From Chlorobiota bacterium (GTDB lineage: Bacteria; Bacteroidota; Bacteroidia; Bacteroidales; VadinHA17), in assembly GCA_013152085.1 (NCBI GenBank), contig JAADHC010000072.1, positions 148,343-212,342 on the forward strand: DNA of 64,000 nt, read 5' to 3'. How positions within the stretch are numbered: position 1 is the first letter of the stretch; the number at the start of each line of letters is the position of its first letter. Both the position numbers and the translations under genes were made by a program. Below the pieces are notes generated by a model that made no database searches, was not told the origin of the DNA, and was given only the letters and a program-made list of their open reading frames with translations. Below, piece by piece: positions 28,831 to 36,936 of this stretch.

Positions 28831-29637
28831 ATGATACAGCAAAAGATTGCCATTCTTGGCGGAGGAAACATTGGTTCGGCAATAGCTGCAGGACTGGTAA
28901 GATCAGGAGATGTAAAACCGGACCACATTACCGTAACGAGAAGGAAATTGCATCTGCTTTACTCACTGAAAGAGAAGGGAGTTAAGGTTACGGATAATAA
29001 TAAACAGGCTTTAGACCAGTCGGAAATGGTTATCCTCGCTGTCAGGCCGAGACAAATGGAGGGTTTGCTACAGGAAATATCATCTTACTTAAACGCGGAA
29101 AAACATATATTGGTTTCAGTTGTTACGGCATTTCCGATTGCCCGGATTGTAAAAATATCCGGAGATCATATCCCGGTTTTCAGGGCAATGCCCAATACAG
29201 CAGCTTCGGTATGTGAATCTGTTACCGGATTGTCGGCCGGAAATCATGATCCTGAAAAAATAAAGATGGTACAGGCAGTTTTTGAACGGGTGGGTCGTAC
29301 ATATTTAATTGAAGAGCAGTTACTGGAATCGGCAACCATTATGGATGCCTGTGCTATTGCTTATTTCCTTCGGGTGATACGGGCTTTCATGCAGGGGGGG
29401 ATTCAAATTGGTTTTCATGCTTCCGATGCACAGATGATCGCTGCACAGGTGGCTAAAGGTGCTGCTTCTTTATTACTGGAAACAGGCATACATCCTGAAG
29501 AAGAGATTGATAAAGTAACTACCCCGAGAGGTGTGACAATTGCCGGGCTTAATGAAATGGAACATCATGGGATGAGTTCGGCCCTGATTAAAGGGATCAC
29601 TGCTTCGTTTCATGAAATAGAAAAGCTGCGTGAATGA
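28831..29637 (+). CDS. proC: Pyrroline-5-carboxylate reductase
   Basis: ProC reduces pyrroline-5-carboxylate to proline with NAD(P)H, the last proline step. The 268-residue protein has Rossmann motif AILGGGNIGSAIAAGL (about 7-22), AVRPRQMEGLL, FRAMPNTAASV (about 118-128) and the C-terminal dimerisation segment with TTPRGVTIAGLNEME (the P5C-reductase signature). The stop overlaps argH by ATGA. Its place between argG and argH mixes proline and arginine synthesis in one transcript, completed by proB-proA downstream. Confidence 0.94.
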   Translation: MIQQKIAILGGGNIGSAIAAGLVRSGDVKPDHITVTRRKLHLLYSLKEKGVKVTDNNKQALDQSEMVILAVRPRQMEGLLQEISSYLNAEKHILVSVVTAFPIARIVKISGDHIPVFRAMPNTAASVCESVTGLSAGNHDPEKIKMVQAVFERVGRTYLIEEQLLESATIMDACAIAYFLRVIRAFMQGGIQIGFHASDAQMIAAQVAKGAASLLLETGIHPEEEIDKVTTPRGVTIAGLNEMEHHGMSSALIKGITASFHEIEKLRE

Positions 29638-30971
29638 AAAAATTGTGGGATAAAAACAGCAGTATCAACGAATTTGTTGAAGCATTTACTGCAGGGAATG
29701 ATCCGGTTCTCGATCTGGAACTGGCTCCATGGGATATCATCGGCTCAATAGCACATGTTGCCATGCTGGCTGAAACAAACCTGATAAGCGTGGAGGAGAA
29801 AGATAAACTCATCAAAGAGTTAAAAAGCCTGTACCGGTTAGCTGCCGACGGGAAATTGATTATTGATCCCGCTGTAGAGGATATTCATTCGCAGGTGGAA
29901 AATGAGTTGACCAAAATGCTTGGGGATACCGGGAAAAAGATCCATACGGCACGTTCAAGAAATGACCAGATCATTCTGGATATACGACTTTATGCCAGAG
30001 AAAAGTTAACCATCATCCGGGAAGAAGTACTGCAGTTGTTTAATTTGCTGATACAACTCAGTGAGAAATATCATAACATATTAATGCCGGGATATACCCA
30101 TTTTCAGGTGGCTATGCCTTCGTCGTTCGGCCTGTGGTTTTCCTCTTTTGCCGAAAGCCTGGCAGATGATATGATTTTACTGAACAGTGCTTACCGGGTG
30201 GTAAATCAGAACCCGTTGGGTACGGCGGCTGGTTACGGTTCTTCCCTGCCGGTAAACAGGGAAATGACCACTCATCTCCTGGGGTTTGACGATATGGTAT
30301 ATAATTCAATTTATGCCCAGGTTGGTCGTGGAAAAACCGAAAAAATGATTTCCGTTGCCATGGCATCCGTTGCTTCGACACTTTCGTTGCTGGCGATGGA
30401 TGCAGTTCTTTTTATGGGGCAGAATTTTGGTTTTCTTTCCCTGCCGGATGCTTTTACTACCGGTTCGAGCATCATGCCCCACAAAAAAAACCCGGATGCT
30501 TTTGAGTTGATCCGTGCCTACGGAAACAAAATACAGGCTCTTCCCAATGAGATACAGATGATCGGCACAAACCTGCCCTCCGGGTATCACAGGGATAAAC
30601 AGATTCTGAAAGAATCCCTGTTCCCTGCCTTTAATTCGCTGCAAAAGTGTCTCCGGATGACTATGCTTCTTCTAGGAAATATAAAAGTGAACCCAAACAT
30701 TTTAGATGATGAACGTTACCGTTATATTTTCAGTGTTGAAGAGGTTAACGAACTGGTAAAAAAAGGGATTCCGTTCAGGGAGGCATATCGCAGGGTTGCC
30801 GGCGATATTGAAAAGGGAAAATATGTCCCGGAACGGAAAGCAACCTATACGCACGAAGGCAGTATCGGGAATCCCGGGAATCCGGGTATCCGGAGAAAAA
30901 TGGAGCAAATTGCTGCTGAAATCAATCCGCAAATTGCAACTGAAGCAATGAACAGGCTGCTGACAGCCTGA
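29634..30971 (+). CDS. argH: Argininosuccinate lyase
   Basis: ArgH splits argininosuccinate into arginine and fumarate. The 445-residue protein of the fumarase/aspartase superfamily has HSQVENELTKMLGDTGKKIHTARSRNDQ (about 85-112), GYTHFQVAMP and the signature GSSIMPHKKNPDAFELIR (about 280-297, with the mobile catalytic-Ser loop). The N-terminus is short and coupled to proC by ATGA. Together with argG this gives the last two steps of arginine synthesis; the earlier steps are not in the window. Confidence 0.95.
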   Translation: MKKLWDKNSSINEFVEAFTAGNDPVLDLELAPWDIIGSIAHVAMLAETNLISVEEKDKLIKELKSLYRLAADGKLIIDPAVEDIHSQVENELTKMLGDTGKKIHTARSRNDQIILDIRLYAREKLTIIREEVLQLFNLLIQLSEKYHNILMPGYTHFQVAMPSSFGLWFSSFAESLADDMILLNSAYRVVNQNPLGTAAGYGSSLPVNREMTTHLLGFDDMVYNSIYAQVGRGKTEKMISVAMASVASTLSLLAMDAVLFMGQNFGFLSLPDAFTTGSSIMPHKKNPDAFELIRAYGNKIQALPNEIQMIGTNLPSGYHRDKQILKESLFPAFNSLQKCLRMTMLLLGNIKVNPNILDDERYRYIFSVEEVNELVKKGIPFREAYRRVAGDIEKGKYVPERKATYTHEGSIGNPGNPGIRRKMEQIAAEINPQIATEAMNRLLTA

Positions 30972-31006
30972 TTTCAATCAAACCATACCGGTATTTGAGA
31001 AAAGAT

Positions 31007-31690
31007 ATGGAAAACATATGTTTAAAAATTGTTGTGAAAGTTGAAATCAGCACTTTGCTTGATCAACATGGCGAACTGGATGCCGCCGGGATGGAACGTA
31101 TGTCTATGGTGCTGGCCAATCTGAGTAACAGCGGTTCGCAAATATTTATCGTTTCTTCGGGATCGATCTTTTTGGGCTCAAAAAAACTTGGAGTTCCGGA
31201 TCAACCGGATTCGCTGGTGGACAAACAGGCTTTGTCGGCTATCGGCCAGGCTGAGTTGATGAAACGGTACCGCAGATATTTTGAGAGTTATAACCTGATG
31301 GTTGCCCAGGTTTTACTTACCGGAGATGTTTTCAATGATCCCGAGCGAAGAAATAATGCACGCAATACGCTGACACACCTGGCCAGGTTGCATGTCATCC
31401 CGGTGATCAATGAAAATGATGCCGTTTCGACCGAAGATATCGAACTGAATGATAATTATTATCTGGTCCGTGCCGTTGCAGAACTGATCAGAGCAAATGC
31501 CATACTGATAAAAGAAATGAAACCGGGTTTATATTCTTTATTATCCCGTCAGGCAAAAGAACCTGTCGGAATGTTACACGAAGACGATTTGATTGGTCAT
31601 TTGACAACGATGGCCCCTGAGATGAATGCCGGGGAATATATCTCAAAGCATTTTCCTGATCATATCCAATCTTTAAACGGAGAGGGTTAA
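31007..31690 (+). CDS. Glutamate 5-kinase paralogue lacking active-site motifs (ProB-like pseudoenzyme)
   Basis: This 227-residue protein is clearly homologous to the ProB encoded immediately downstream; both have QALSAIGQAELMK-type, VAQVLLTGD-type and VIPVINENDAVSTEDIE-type segments. Functional motifs are lost: KVGSST is KVEIST, SSGAVAVG is SSGSIFLG, the GNND substrate loop is LNDN, and the whole ATP-side part (SDIDGFFTADP, GTGGM) is missing, with an unrelated short C-terminus instead. The frame is intact and compositionally normal, so it looks retained, not decaying. It probably binds neither ATP nor glutamate normally; a regulatory subunit role is inference. The ATG at 31007 is preferred to the TTG at 30995. 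It is 4 nt before proB. Confidence 0.8.
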   Translation: MENICLKIVVKVEISTLLDQHGELDAAGMERMSMVLANLSNSGSQIFIVSSGSIFLGSKKLGVPDQPDSLVDKQALSAIGQAELMKRYRRYFESYNLMVAQVLLTGDVFNDPERRNNARNTLTHLARLHVIPVINENDAVSTEDIELNDNYYLVRAVAELIRANAILIKEMKPGLYSLLSRQAKEPVGMLHEDDLIGHLTTMAPEMNAGEYISKHFPDHIQSLNGEG

Positions 31691-31694
31691 TATA

Positions 31695-32495
31695 ATGGAT
31701 CAAAGAGATTTTTCGGGGAAACAATTGATTATTGTTAAAGTGGGGAGTTCAACCCTTTCTTTTTCCAATGGGAGATTAAACCTGCAGCGGTTGGAACGAC
31801 TCGTTAAGGTAACGGTCTCCCTGAAAAAACAGGGGAAGCAGATTGTGCTGGTATCTTCCGGAGCTGTGGCGGTAGGAGGAGGATTGCTTGGAATGAAACA
31901 TAAACCGGATAAACTGGAAGAAAAACAGGCTCTGGCTGCCGTCGGACAAGCAGAACTCATGAAGATTTACCAGAAATTCTTTGAGCCGGGAGACCAGATT
32001 ATTGCCCAGGTTTTGTTAACCAAAGATGGTTTGCAGGAGGCGGTGAAACGGAAAAATGCTGCGAACACTTTAACAAAGTTATTGAACATGGATATTATTC
32101 CGGTTATTAACGAGAATGATACCGTTTCCACTTACGGTATAGAGTTCGGGAACAATGATATACTGGCGGCCCGTGTAGCTGAACTTTTGCATGCCGGTTT
32201 GCTGATTATCCTTTCGGACATTGACGGATTTTTTACTGCCGATCCGAAAAGCAACAGGGATGCTGCTCTGATTCATACCGTGCACTGCATTACAGATGAT
32301 ATTCGAAGGAATGCTTCCGGAAGTGGTAATTCATTCGGGACCGGAGGGATGGCCGAAAAACTTGAGGCGGCAAATATCTGTCTTAAAAACAATATTGATG
32401 TGGTCATTGCCAATGGTGAAAGACCGGATGTTGTCCTTGATATTCTGAAAGGGAAACCTGTGGGAACATTATTTTCCGTGAAGACAACGGATTAA
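31695..32495 (+). CDS. proB: Glutamate 5-kinase
   Basis: ProB phosphorylates glutamate to glutamyl 5-phosphate, the first and feedback-controlled proline step. The 266-residue amino-acid kinase-fold protein has KVGSST (15-20), VSSGAVAVG, INENDTVST with the EFGNND loop, SDIDGFFTADP (about 174-184) and FGTGGMAEKLEAA (about 214-226). It lacks the C-terminal PUA domain found in the longer bacterial enzymes, the short form being common in Bacteroidota. It lies between the degenerate ProB paralogue (4-nt gap) and proA (22-nt gap). Confidence 0.95.
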   Translation: MDQRDFSGKQLIIVKVGSSTLSFSNGRLNLQRLERLVKVTVSLKKQGKQIVLVSSGAVAVGGGLLGMKHKPDKLEEKQALAAVGQAELMKIYQKFFEPGDQIIAQVLLTKDGLQEAVKRKNAANTLTKLLNMDIIPVINENDTVSTYGIEFGNNDILAARVAELLHAGLLIILSDIDGFFTADPKSNRDAALIHTVHCITDDIRRNASGSGNSFGTGGMAEKLEAANICLKNNIDVVIANGERPDVVLDILKGKPVGTLFSVKTTD

Positions 32496-32517
32496 GTTAA
32501 AATCTAAAATCAAAGAT

Positions 32518-33768
32518 ATGTTAGAGGAATTAATTGAAAAAGGGAAAAAAGCGCGGGGAGCAGCCGCTTTTTTACGTACCGTATCCAGCGCAGAAAAGAA
32601 TAAGGTATTGACGGGGGCTGCCGGCCGTCTGGAGATTAATCTGGACCGCCTGCTGGAGGCTAATCATCTGGATATCGTTGCTGCTGAAAAAAATGACATT
32701 AAAGGAGCATTTTTAGACAGGCTGAAATTGAATACCGGTCGTGTAAAAAGTATGGCCGACGGATTACGGGAACTGGCTGCTTTGCCCGATCCTGTCGGAG
32801 AGGTGGTCTCTATGGTAAAGCGTCCCAATGGGTTGATGATCGGAAAACAAAGGGTCCCGATAGGGGTGATCGGTATTATTTATGAATCCCGGCCTAATGT
32901 TACTGCCGATGCTTTCGGACTTTGTCTGAAAACCGGAAATGCCACTGTTTTACGAGGGGGTAAAGAAGCGATCCACAGCAATCTGGCAATTCTGGATGTG
33001 TTGCAGGAAGCTCTTGTTGACAGGGGCTTCCCCGGAGATGCGGTTCAGGTGGTTGAGAACACATCCCGCGAAAGTGCCCGGGACATGATGCGCATGAATG
33101 GGTATCTTGATCTGCTTATCCCCCGTGGCGGGCAGGGTCTGATCAAAACAGTGGTCGAAAACAGTTCGGTCCCGGTTATCGAAACCGGTGTGGGAAATTG
33201 TCACGTGTTTGTTGATAACCAGGCAGATCAGGAGAAAGCCATTGCCATTGCCGTAAATGCGAAAACCCACCGGCCGGGGGTTTGTAATGCTGCCGAAACC
33301 TTACTTATACATACCGGTATTGCCGCACCATTTATTCCGGCCGTTTGTAAAGCCATGGCAGAAAAAGGTGTAGAGATCAGAGGAGATGAAACGGTATGCC
33401 GGTACTGGCCTGAAGCTGTTCCTGCCACAAAGGATGATTGGGCAAAAGAATACCTGGATCTGATCCTTGCCGTCAGGGTGGTTGGTTCCCTGGATGAGGC
33501 TGTTCAGCATATTTCCCGATATGGAACAGGACATTCCGAAGCCATTGTTACGGAAAATTATTCAAAAGCTCAGGCGTTTCTGGCAAAGGTTGATGCTGCC
33601 GCCGTTTATGTGAACGCTTCCACCCGTTTTACAGATGGTTATGAGTTTGGTTTTGGTGCTGAAATCGGAATCAGCACCCAAAAATTACATGCCCGTGGCC
33701 CGCTGGGATTGAAGGAACTTACCAGTACCAAATACATTATCTACGGCAACGGACAGATCAGGGAATAA
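32518..33768 (+). CDS. proA: Glutamate-5-semialdehyde dehydrogenase (gamma-glutamyl phosphate reductase)
   Basis: ProA reduces glutamyl 5-phosphate with NADPH to glutamate semialdehyde and acts together with ProB. The 416-residue aldehyde-dehydrogenase-superfamily protein has GVIGIIYESRPNVTADAFGLCLKTGN (about 118-143), LRGGKEAIHSN, LIPRGGQGLI, the catalytic Cys in RPGVCNAAETLL (about 250-261), and C-terminal VNASTRFTDGYEFGFGAEIGIST. It is the last gene of the argR-argG-proC-argH-proB-proA series and is convergent with carA. Confidence 0.96.
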   Translation: MLEELIEKGKKARGAAAFLRTVSSAEKNKVLTGAAGRLEINLDRLLEANHLDIVAAEKNDIKGAFLDRLKLNTGRVKSMADGLRELAALPDPVGEVVSMVKRPNGLMIGKQRVPIGVIGIIYESRPNVTADAFGLCLKTGNATVLRGGKEAIHSNLAILDVLQEALVDRGFPGDAVQVVENTSRESARDMMRMNGYLDLLIPRGGQGLIKTVVENSSVPVIETGVGNCHVFVDNQADQEKAIAIAVNAKTHRPGVCNAAETLLIHTGIAAPFIPAVCKAMAEKGVEIRGDETVCRYWPEAVPATKDDWAKEYLDLILAVRVVGSLDEAVQHISRYGTGHSEAIVTENYSKAQAFLAKVDAAAVYVNASTRFTDGYEFGFGAEIGISTQKLHARGPLGLKELTSTKYIIYGNGQIRE

Positions 33769-33791
33769 ATGAAACCCGGAATATTATTCCC
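33761..33791. terminator. Inverted repeat containing both proA and carA stop codons
   Basis: GGGAATAA (33761-33768) and TTATTCCC (33784-33791) are perfect 8-bp arms with a 15-nt loop, and each arm contains the stop codon of the convergent gene on its side. There is no T tract, so termination is only plausible. Confidence 0.4.
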
Positions 33792-34884
33792 CTTTATGGA
33801 TTTTTATTTTCCCGATAAATTCGTCGAAAAGAAAGGCTGTATCCGTCGGACCTCCTGAAGCTTCTGGATGAAACTGGGTTGAAAAAAACGGACGTGAAGT
33901 ATGGATCATCCCTTCGTTTGTCCCGTCATTAATATTGATAAACAACGGCTTCCACTCGGCTGATAATGTTTTGTTGTCTACCGCATAACCATGATTCTGT
34001 GAAGTGATGTATGCCTTGTTTGTGTCTGCCTGTAAAACGGGTTGGTTATGACTGCGGTGTCCGTATTTCAATTTGTAGGTATCTGCGCCGGAAGCCAGGG
34101 CCATAAGCTGATTACCGAGACAGATACCAAAAACAGGACGATCGTCATCAGACATCTGGTTCTTTAGATTTTCAATGGTAAGGTTGCAAAGTTTCGGATC
34201 TCCCGGCCCGTTTGAAATAAACAACCCGTCATAATCTGTATCTTTCAGCGAATAATCCCATGGAACACGAATAACCGTGGTATCTCTCTGCAACAGGTAA
34301 CGGATGATATTATACTTGACGCCACAATCAACCAGGAGGATCCTGTACTTGCCATTACCGTAAGTTTGTACTTCCCGTGTGCTTACCTGGGCTACCAGAT
34401 TTTCTTTTGACGGATCATAAAAGGGGATATCATCCTGCCCGAAAATGATTTTGCCAAGCATGGTCCCCTTTTCACGAAGCTTTTTTGTCAGTGCACGGGT
34501 ATCAACACCGTATATGCCGGGAATTTTATTTTCTTTCAACCATTGACCAAGGCTGTCCTTTGCATTCCAGTGGCTGTAATGAAATGAGTAATCGGAAACT
34601 ACCAGCGCGGTGATATGTATCTTGTTGGATTCCTGAAACCGCAACAACTCATTTTCCATCTCCTCCTTGGGGGCCCCGTAATTTCCAACCAGCGGATAGG
34701 TCAGGACAAGAATCTGTCCTTTATATGAGGGATCGGTCAGGCTTTCGGGATATCCGGTCATGGCCGTGTTAAAAACCACCTCGCCGGAAACCGGAGATTC
34801 ATAGCCAAAAGATTTCCCTGTGACCCGGGTACCGTCCTCGAGGATCAGGGTTACTTCAGCAACAGATTGATCAGCTATTTTCAT
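33784..34884 (-). CDS. carA: Carbamoyl-phosphate synthase, small (glutaminase) subunit
   Basis: CarA hydrolyses glutamine and channels ammonia to CarB. The 366-residue protein has the N-terminal CarA domain (LILEDGTRVTGKSFGYES, GEVVFNTAMTGYPESLTDPSYKGQI) and a C-terminal class I glutamine amidotransferase domain with nucleophile Cys in FGICLGNQLMALASG (about 253-267), SQNHGYAVD, and the His-Glu pair of QFHPEASGGP (about 337-346). It is encoded 4 nt after patB, away from carB, an unusual split arrangement with carB divergently placed 7 kb upstream. Confidence 0.96.
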   Translation of the reverse strand: MKIADQSVAEVTLILEDGTRVTGKSFGYESPVSGEVVFNTAMTGYPESLTDPSYKGQILVLTYPLVGNYGAPKEEMENELLRFQESNKIHITALVVSDYSFHYSHWNAKDSLGQWLKENKIPGIYGVDTRALTKKLREKGTMLGKIIFGQDDIPFYDPSKENLVAQVSTREVQTYGNGKYRILLVDCGVKYNIIRYLLQRDTTVIRVPWDYSLKDTDYDGLFISNGPGDPKLCNLTIENLKNQMSDDDRPVFGICLGNQLMALASGADTYKLKYGHRSHNQPVLQADTNKAYITSQNHGYAVDNKTLSAEWKPLFININDGTNEGMIHTSRPFFSTQFHPEASGGPTDTAFLFDEFIGKIKIHKGE

Positions 34885-34888
34885 GGTG

Positions 34889-36055
34889 TTATTGTATTGC
34901 TTTTTTCAGGTTTTCCATAGCCTGTTCAACGATACTTTTGGGACAGGCAACATTCATACGCTGGAAACCAACTCCCCCCTGACCGAATATTGTTCCATCA
35001 TTCAGACCGAGTTTAGCTTTACGGGTTAACATCGAATTCAGTTCTCCGGTTGTCATGTTCAGTTCTCTGAAATCCAACCAGAGGAGGTAGGTGGCTTCAA
35101 CAGGAGAAATTCTTACCCGGGGAATCTCATTTTCCAGGAATTCCGTGACAAAACATATGTTTTCCTGCAAATACCTGAGTAATGCATCCAGCCAGGGTTC
35201 TCCTTCACCGTATGCCGCAGTGGAAGCGATCATCCCAAACAGGTTGCCCATGTTCAGATGGAGACGCTCTATAAAAGCCTTGAATCGTTTCTTTTTATGT
35301 TCGTTTTTAATAATAACCGACGAAGTACTCAGCCCGGCCAGGTTGAATGTTTTACTCGGGGCAATGCAGGTAACAGTGGCTTCAGCCAGTTCGGGGGACA
35401 TGGCGGCCAGTGGTATATGTTTATATCCCGGCATGGTCAGATCGGCATGGATCTCATCCGAAACGATGAGGACATTGTTTTCAAGGCATATTTCACCGAG
35501 TTTCAGAAGTTCTTCCCGGGTCCATGATCTCCCGACCGGATTATGAGGATGACTGAGTAACAGGATTTTTGCTTCTTTTGCCTTGCGGGAAAGATCGTCA
35601 AAATCAATCGTGTATTTATTATTCTTTTCAACCAAACGGTTATTCAGCAACCGGCGGTTATTGTTTCGAATAGCATGAAAAAACGGATGGTAAACAGGTG
35701 ACTGCAGGATAACGCCGTCACCGGGCTGGCTGAATTCCTGTATCAGGATATTGAGTGCCGGCACAACGCCCGGACTATAATGGATCCAGTCGGTTTCAAT
35801 TTCCCAGCCATGACGTTTTTTCAGCCAGGCCACAATGGTTTCAAAATAAACCGGCGGACGCATAGTGTACCCATAAACAGGATGTTCACTTCTTTTTCTG
35901 ATGGCTTCGCTTACCGGTGGGGGTACGGAGAAATCCATGTCTGCTACCCACATGGGTAAAATATTCTCCGCTCCGAAAAGTTCTTTACGGCGGTCATACT
36001 TAATAGTGTGTGTTCCGGAACGATCAATAATGCGGTCAAAGTCAAAAGTATGCAT
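34889..36055 (-). CDS. patB: MalY/PatB-type PLP C-S lyase / aminotransferase
   Basis: PatB-type enzymes cleave cystathionine or cysteine C-S bonds; some family members act as regulators or aminotransferases. The 388-residue fold-type I PLP protein begins with the family signature FDRIIDRSGTHTIKYD and LPMWVADMDF (about 34-43). It also has SPGVVPALNILIQEF, HPHNPVGRSW, VSDEIHADL (ring Asp), the Schiff-base Lys in APSKTFNLAGL (about 231-241) and a C-terminal Arg region. Activity on cystathionine is the usual annotation. It is 4 nt upstream of carA, so the two are cotranscribed. Confidence 0.9.
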   Translation of the reverse strand: MHTFDFDRIIDRSGTHTIKYDRRKELFGAENILPMWVADMDFSVPPPVSEAIRKRSEHPVYGYTMRPPVYFETIVAWLKKRHGWEIETDWIHYSPGVVPALNILIQEFSQPGDGVILQSPVYHPFFHAIRNNNRRLLNNRLVEKNNKYTIDFDDLSRKAKEAKILLLSHPHNPVGRSWTREELLKLGEICLENNVLIVSDEIHADLTMPGYKHIPLAAMSPELAEATVTCIAPSKTFNLAGLSTSSVIIKNEHKKKRFKAFIERLHLNMGNLFGMIASTAAYGEGEPWLDALLRYLQENICFVTEFLENEIPRVRISPVEATYLLWLDFRELNMTTGELNSMLTRKAKLGLNDGTIFGQGGVGFQRMNVACPKSIVEQAMENLKKAIQ

Positions 36056-36071
36056 GAAGAAATTTTACCGG

Positions 36072-36079
36072 CAAAGATA
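36072..36079 (-). promoter_or_regulatory. -7 box of patB-carA
   Basis: Minus-strand TATCTTTG is a perfect TAnnTTTG box 16 nt before the patB ATG. Confidence 0.5.
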
Positions 36080-36174
36080 GGTAAGATTATGAATTTATAC
36101 AGCCCGGTTTTTACCTTCGGAGACAAAAGTGACCTTATTTTTACGATCTTTGGGATATAAACCGTTAAGCATTC

Positions 36175-36936
36175 ATGGAGCCTAAAAAATCTCTTAGCCA
36201 GAATTATCTTACCGATCCGAATATTGCGCGCAAAATTACCGCATCGTTAACCTGTATTGATGCAGCTCGTGTTGTGGAAATAGGATCCGGACATGGCATG
36301 TTGACGAAATTTCTTGCAGAACATTATTTCGAAAGATTGTATCTGGTAGAGATCGATAACGGGTCGGTTCAAAAGTTAAATGAGCAGTTTCCCCGGCTTA
36401 AGAAACGAATAATTCATGCGGATATTCTTACTTTTCCGATGGAAAAAATTCTGATTCCTCATACCTTACTTACAGGCAACCTGCCTTATCACATCACGAG
36501 TCCGATCTTTTTCCGGCTACTGGATTTTAAGGATCAGATTGACCAGGCCGTTTTTATGATTCAGAAGGAAGTGGCAGAACGGATTTGCAGCCCTCATGGG
36601 AAAAAGTCGTATGGTTTGCTTAGTGTGTTGCTTCAGACTTATTACCGGACTGAATACCTCTTTACGGTTAGTGAGCATGTTTTTTATCCACGGCCTAAGG
36701 TGAAATCGGCGGTTATCCGCCTTACCCGCAATGACCGGGAAGAACTTCCCTGCGACGAAATCCTGTATCATCAGATCATTAAAAAGGTTTTCGGACAGCG
36801 GAGGAAAATGTTAAGGAATTCCATGGGAATTATGGCCCGGCAGGTGCAAATGCATCCGGAATTTCTCCGGCGAAGGCCTGAACAAATGTCAGTAGCGGAT
36901 TTTATTGCGTTGTGTTCGGAACTCGGGAAAGATTAA
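36175..36936 (+). CDS. rsmA: 16S rRNA dimethyladenosine transferase (RsmA/KsgA)
   Basis: RsmA dimethylates two adjacent adenosines in the 3'-terminal hairpin of 16S rRNA during 30S maturation. The 253-residue SAM-dependent enzyme has the N-terminal KKSLSQNYLTDPNIARKI, the SAM motif VVEIGSGHGMLTKFLAE (about 34-50), LVEIDNGS, and the catalytic NLPY motif in LLTGNLPYHITSPIFF (about 98-113), followed by FYPRPKVKSAVIRL. It ends in a 4-nt tail-to-tail overlap with the permease gene on minus. Confidence 0.96.
   Translation: MEPKKSLSQNYLTDPNIARKITASLTCIDAARVVEIGSGHGMLTKFLAEHYFERLYLVEIDNGSVQKLNEQFPRLKKRIIHADILTFPMEKILIPHTLLTGNLPYHITSPIFFRLLDFKDQIDQAVFMIQKEVAERICSPHGKKSYGLLSVLLQTYYRTEYLFTVSEHVFYPRPKVKSAVIRLTRNDREELPCDEILYHQIIKKVFGQRRKMLRNSMGIMARQVQMHPEFLRRRPEQMSVADFIALCSELGKD

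Noticed and set aside
30995..31006. Upstream TTG start for the ProB-like gene
   Set aside because: The ATG at 31007 aligns better with the N-terminus of ProB, and the extra four residues have no counterpart.
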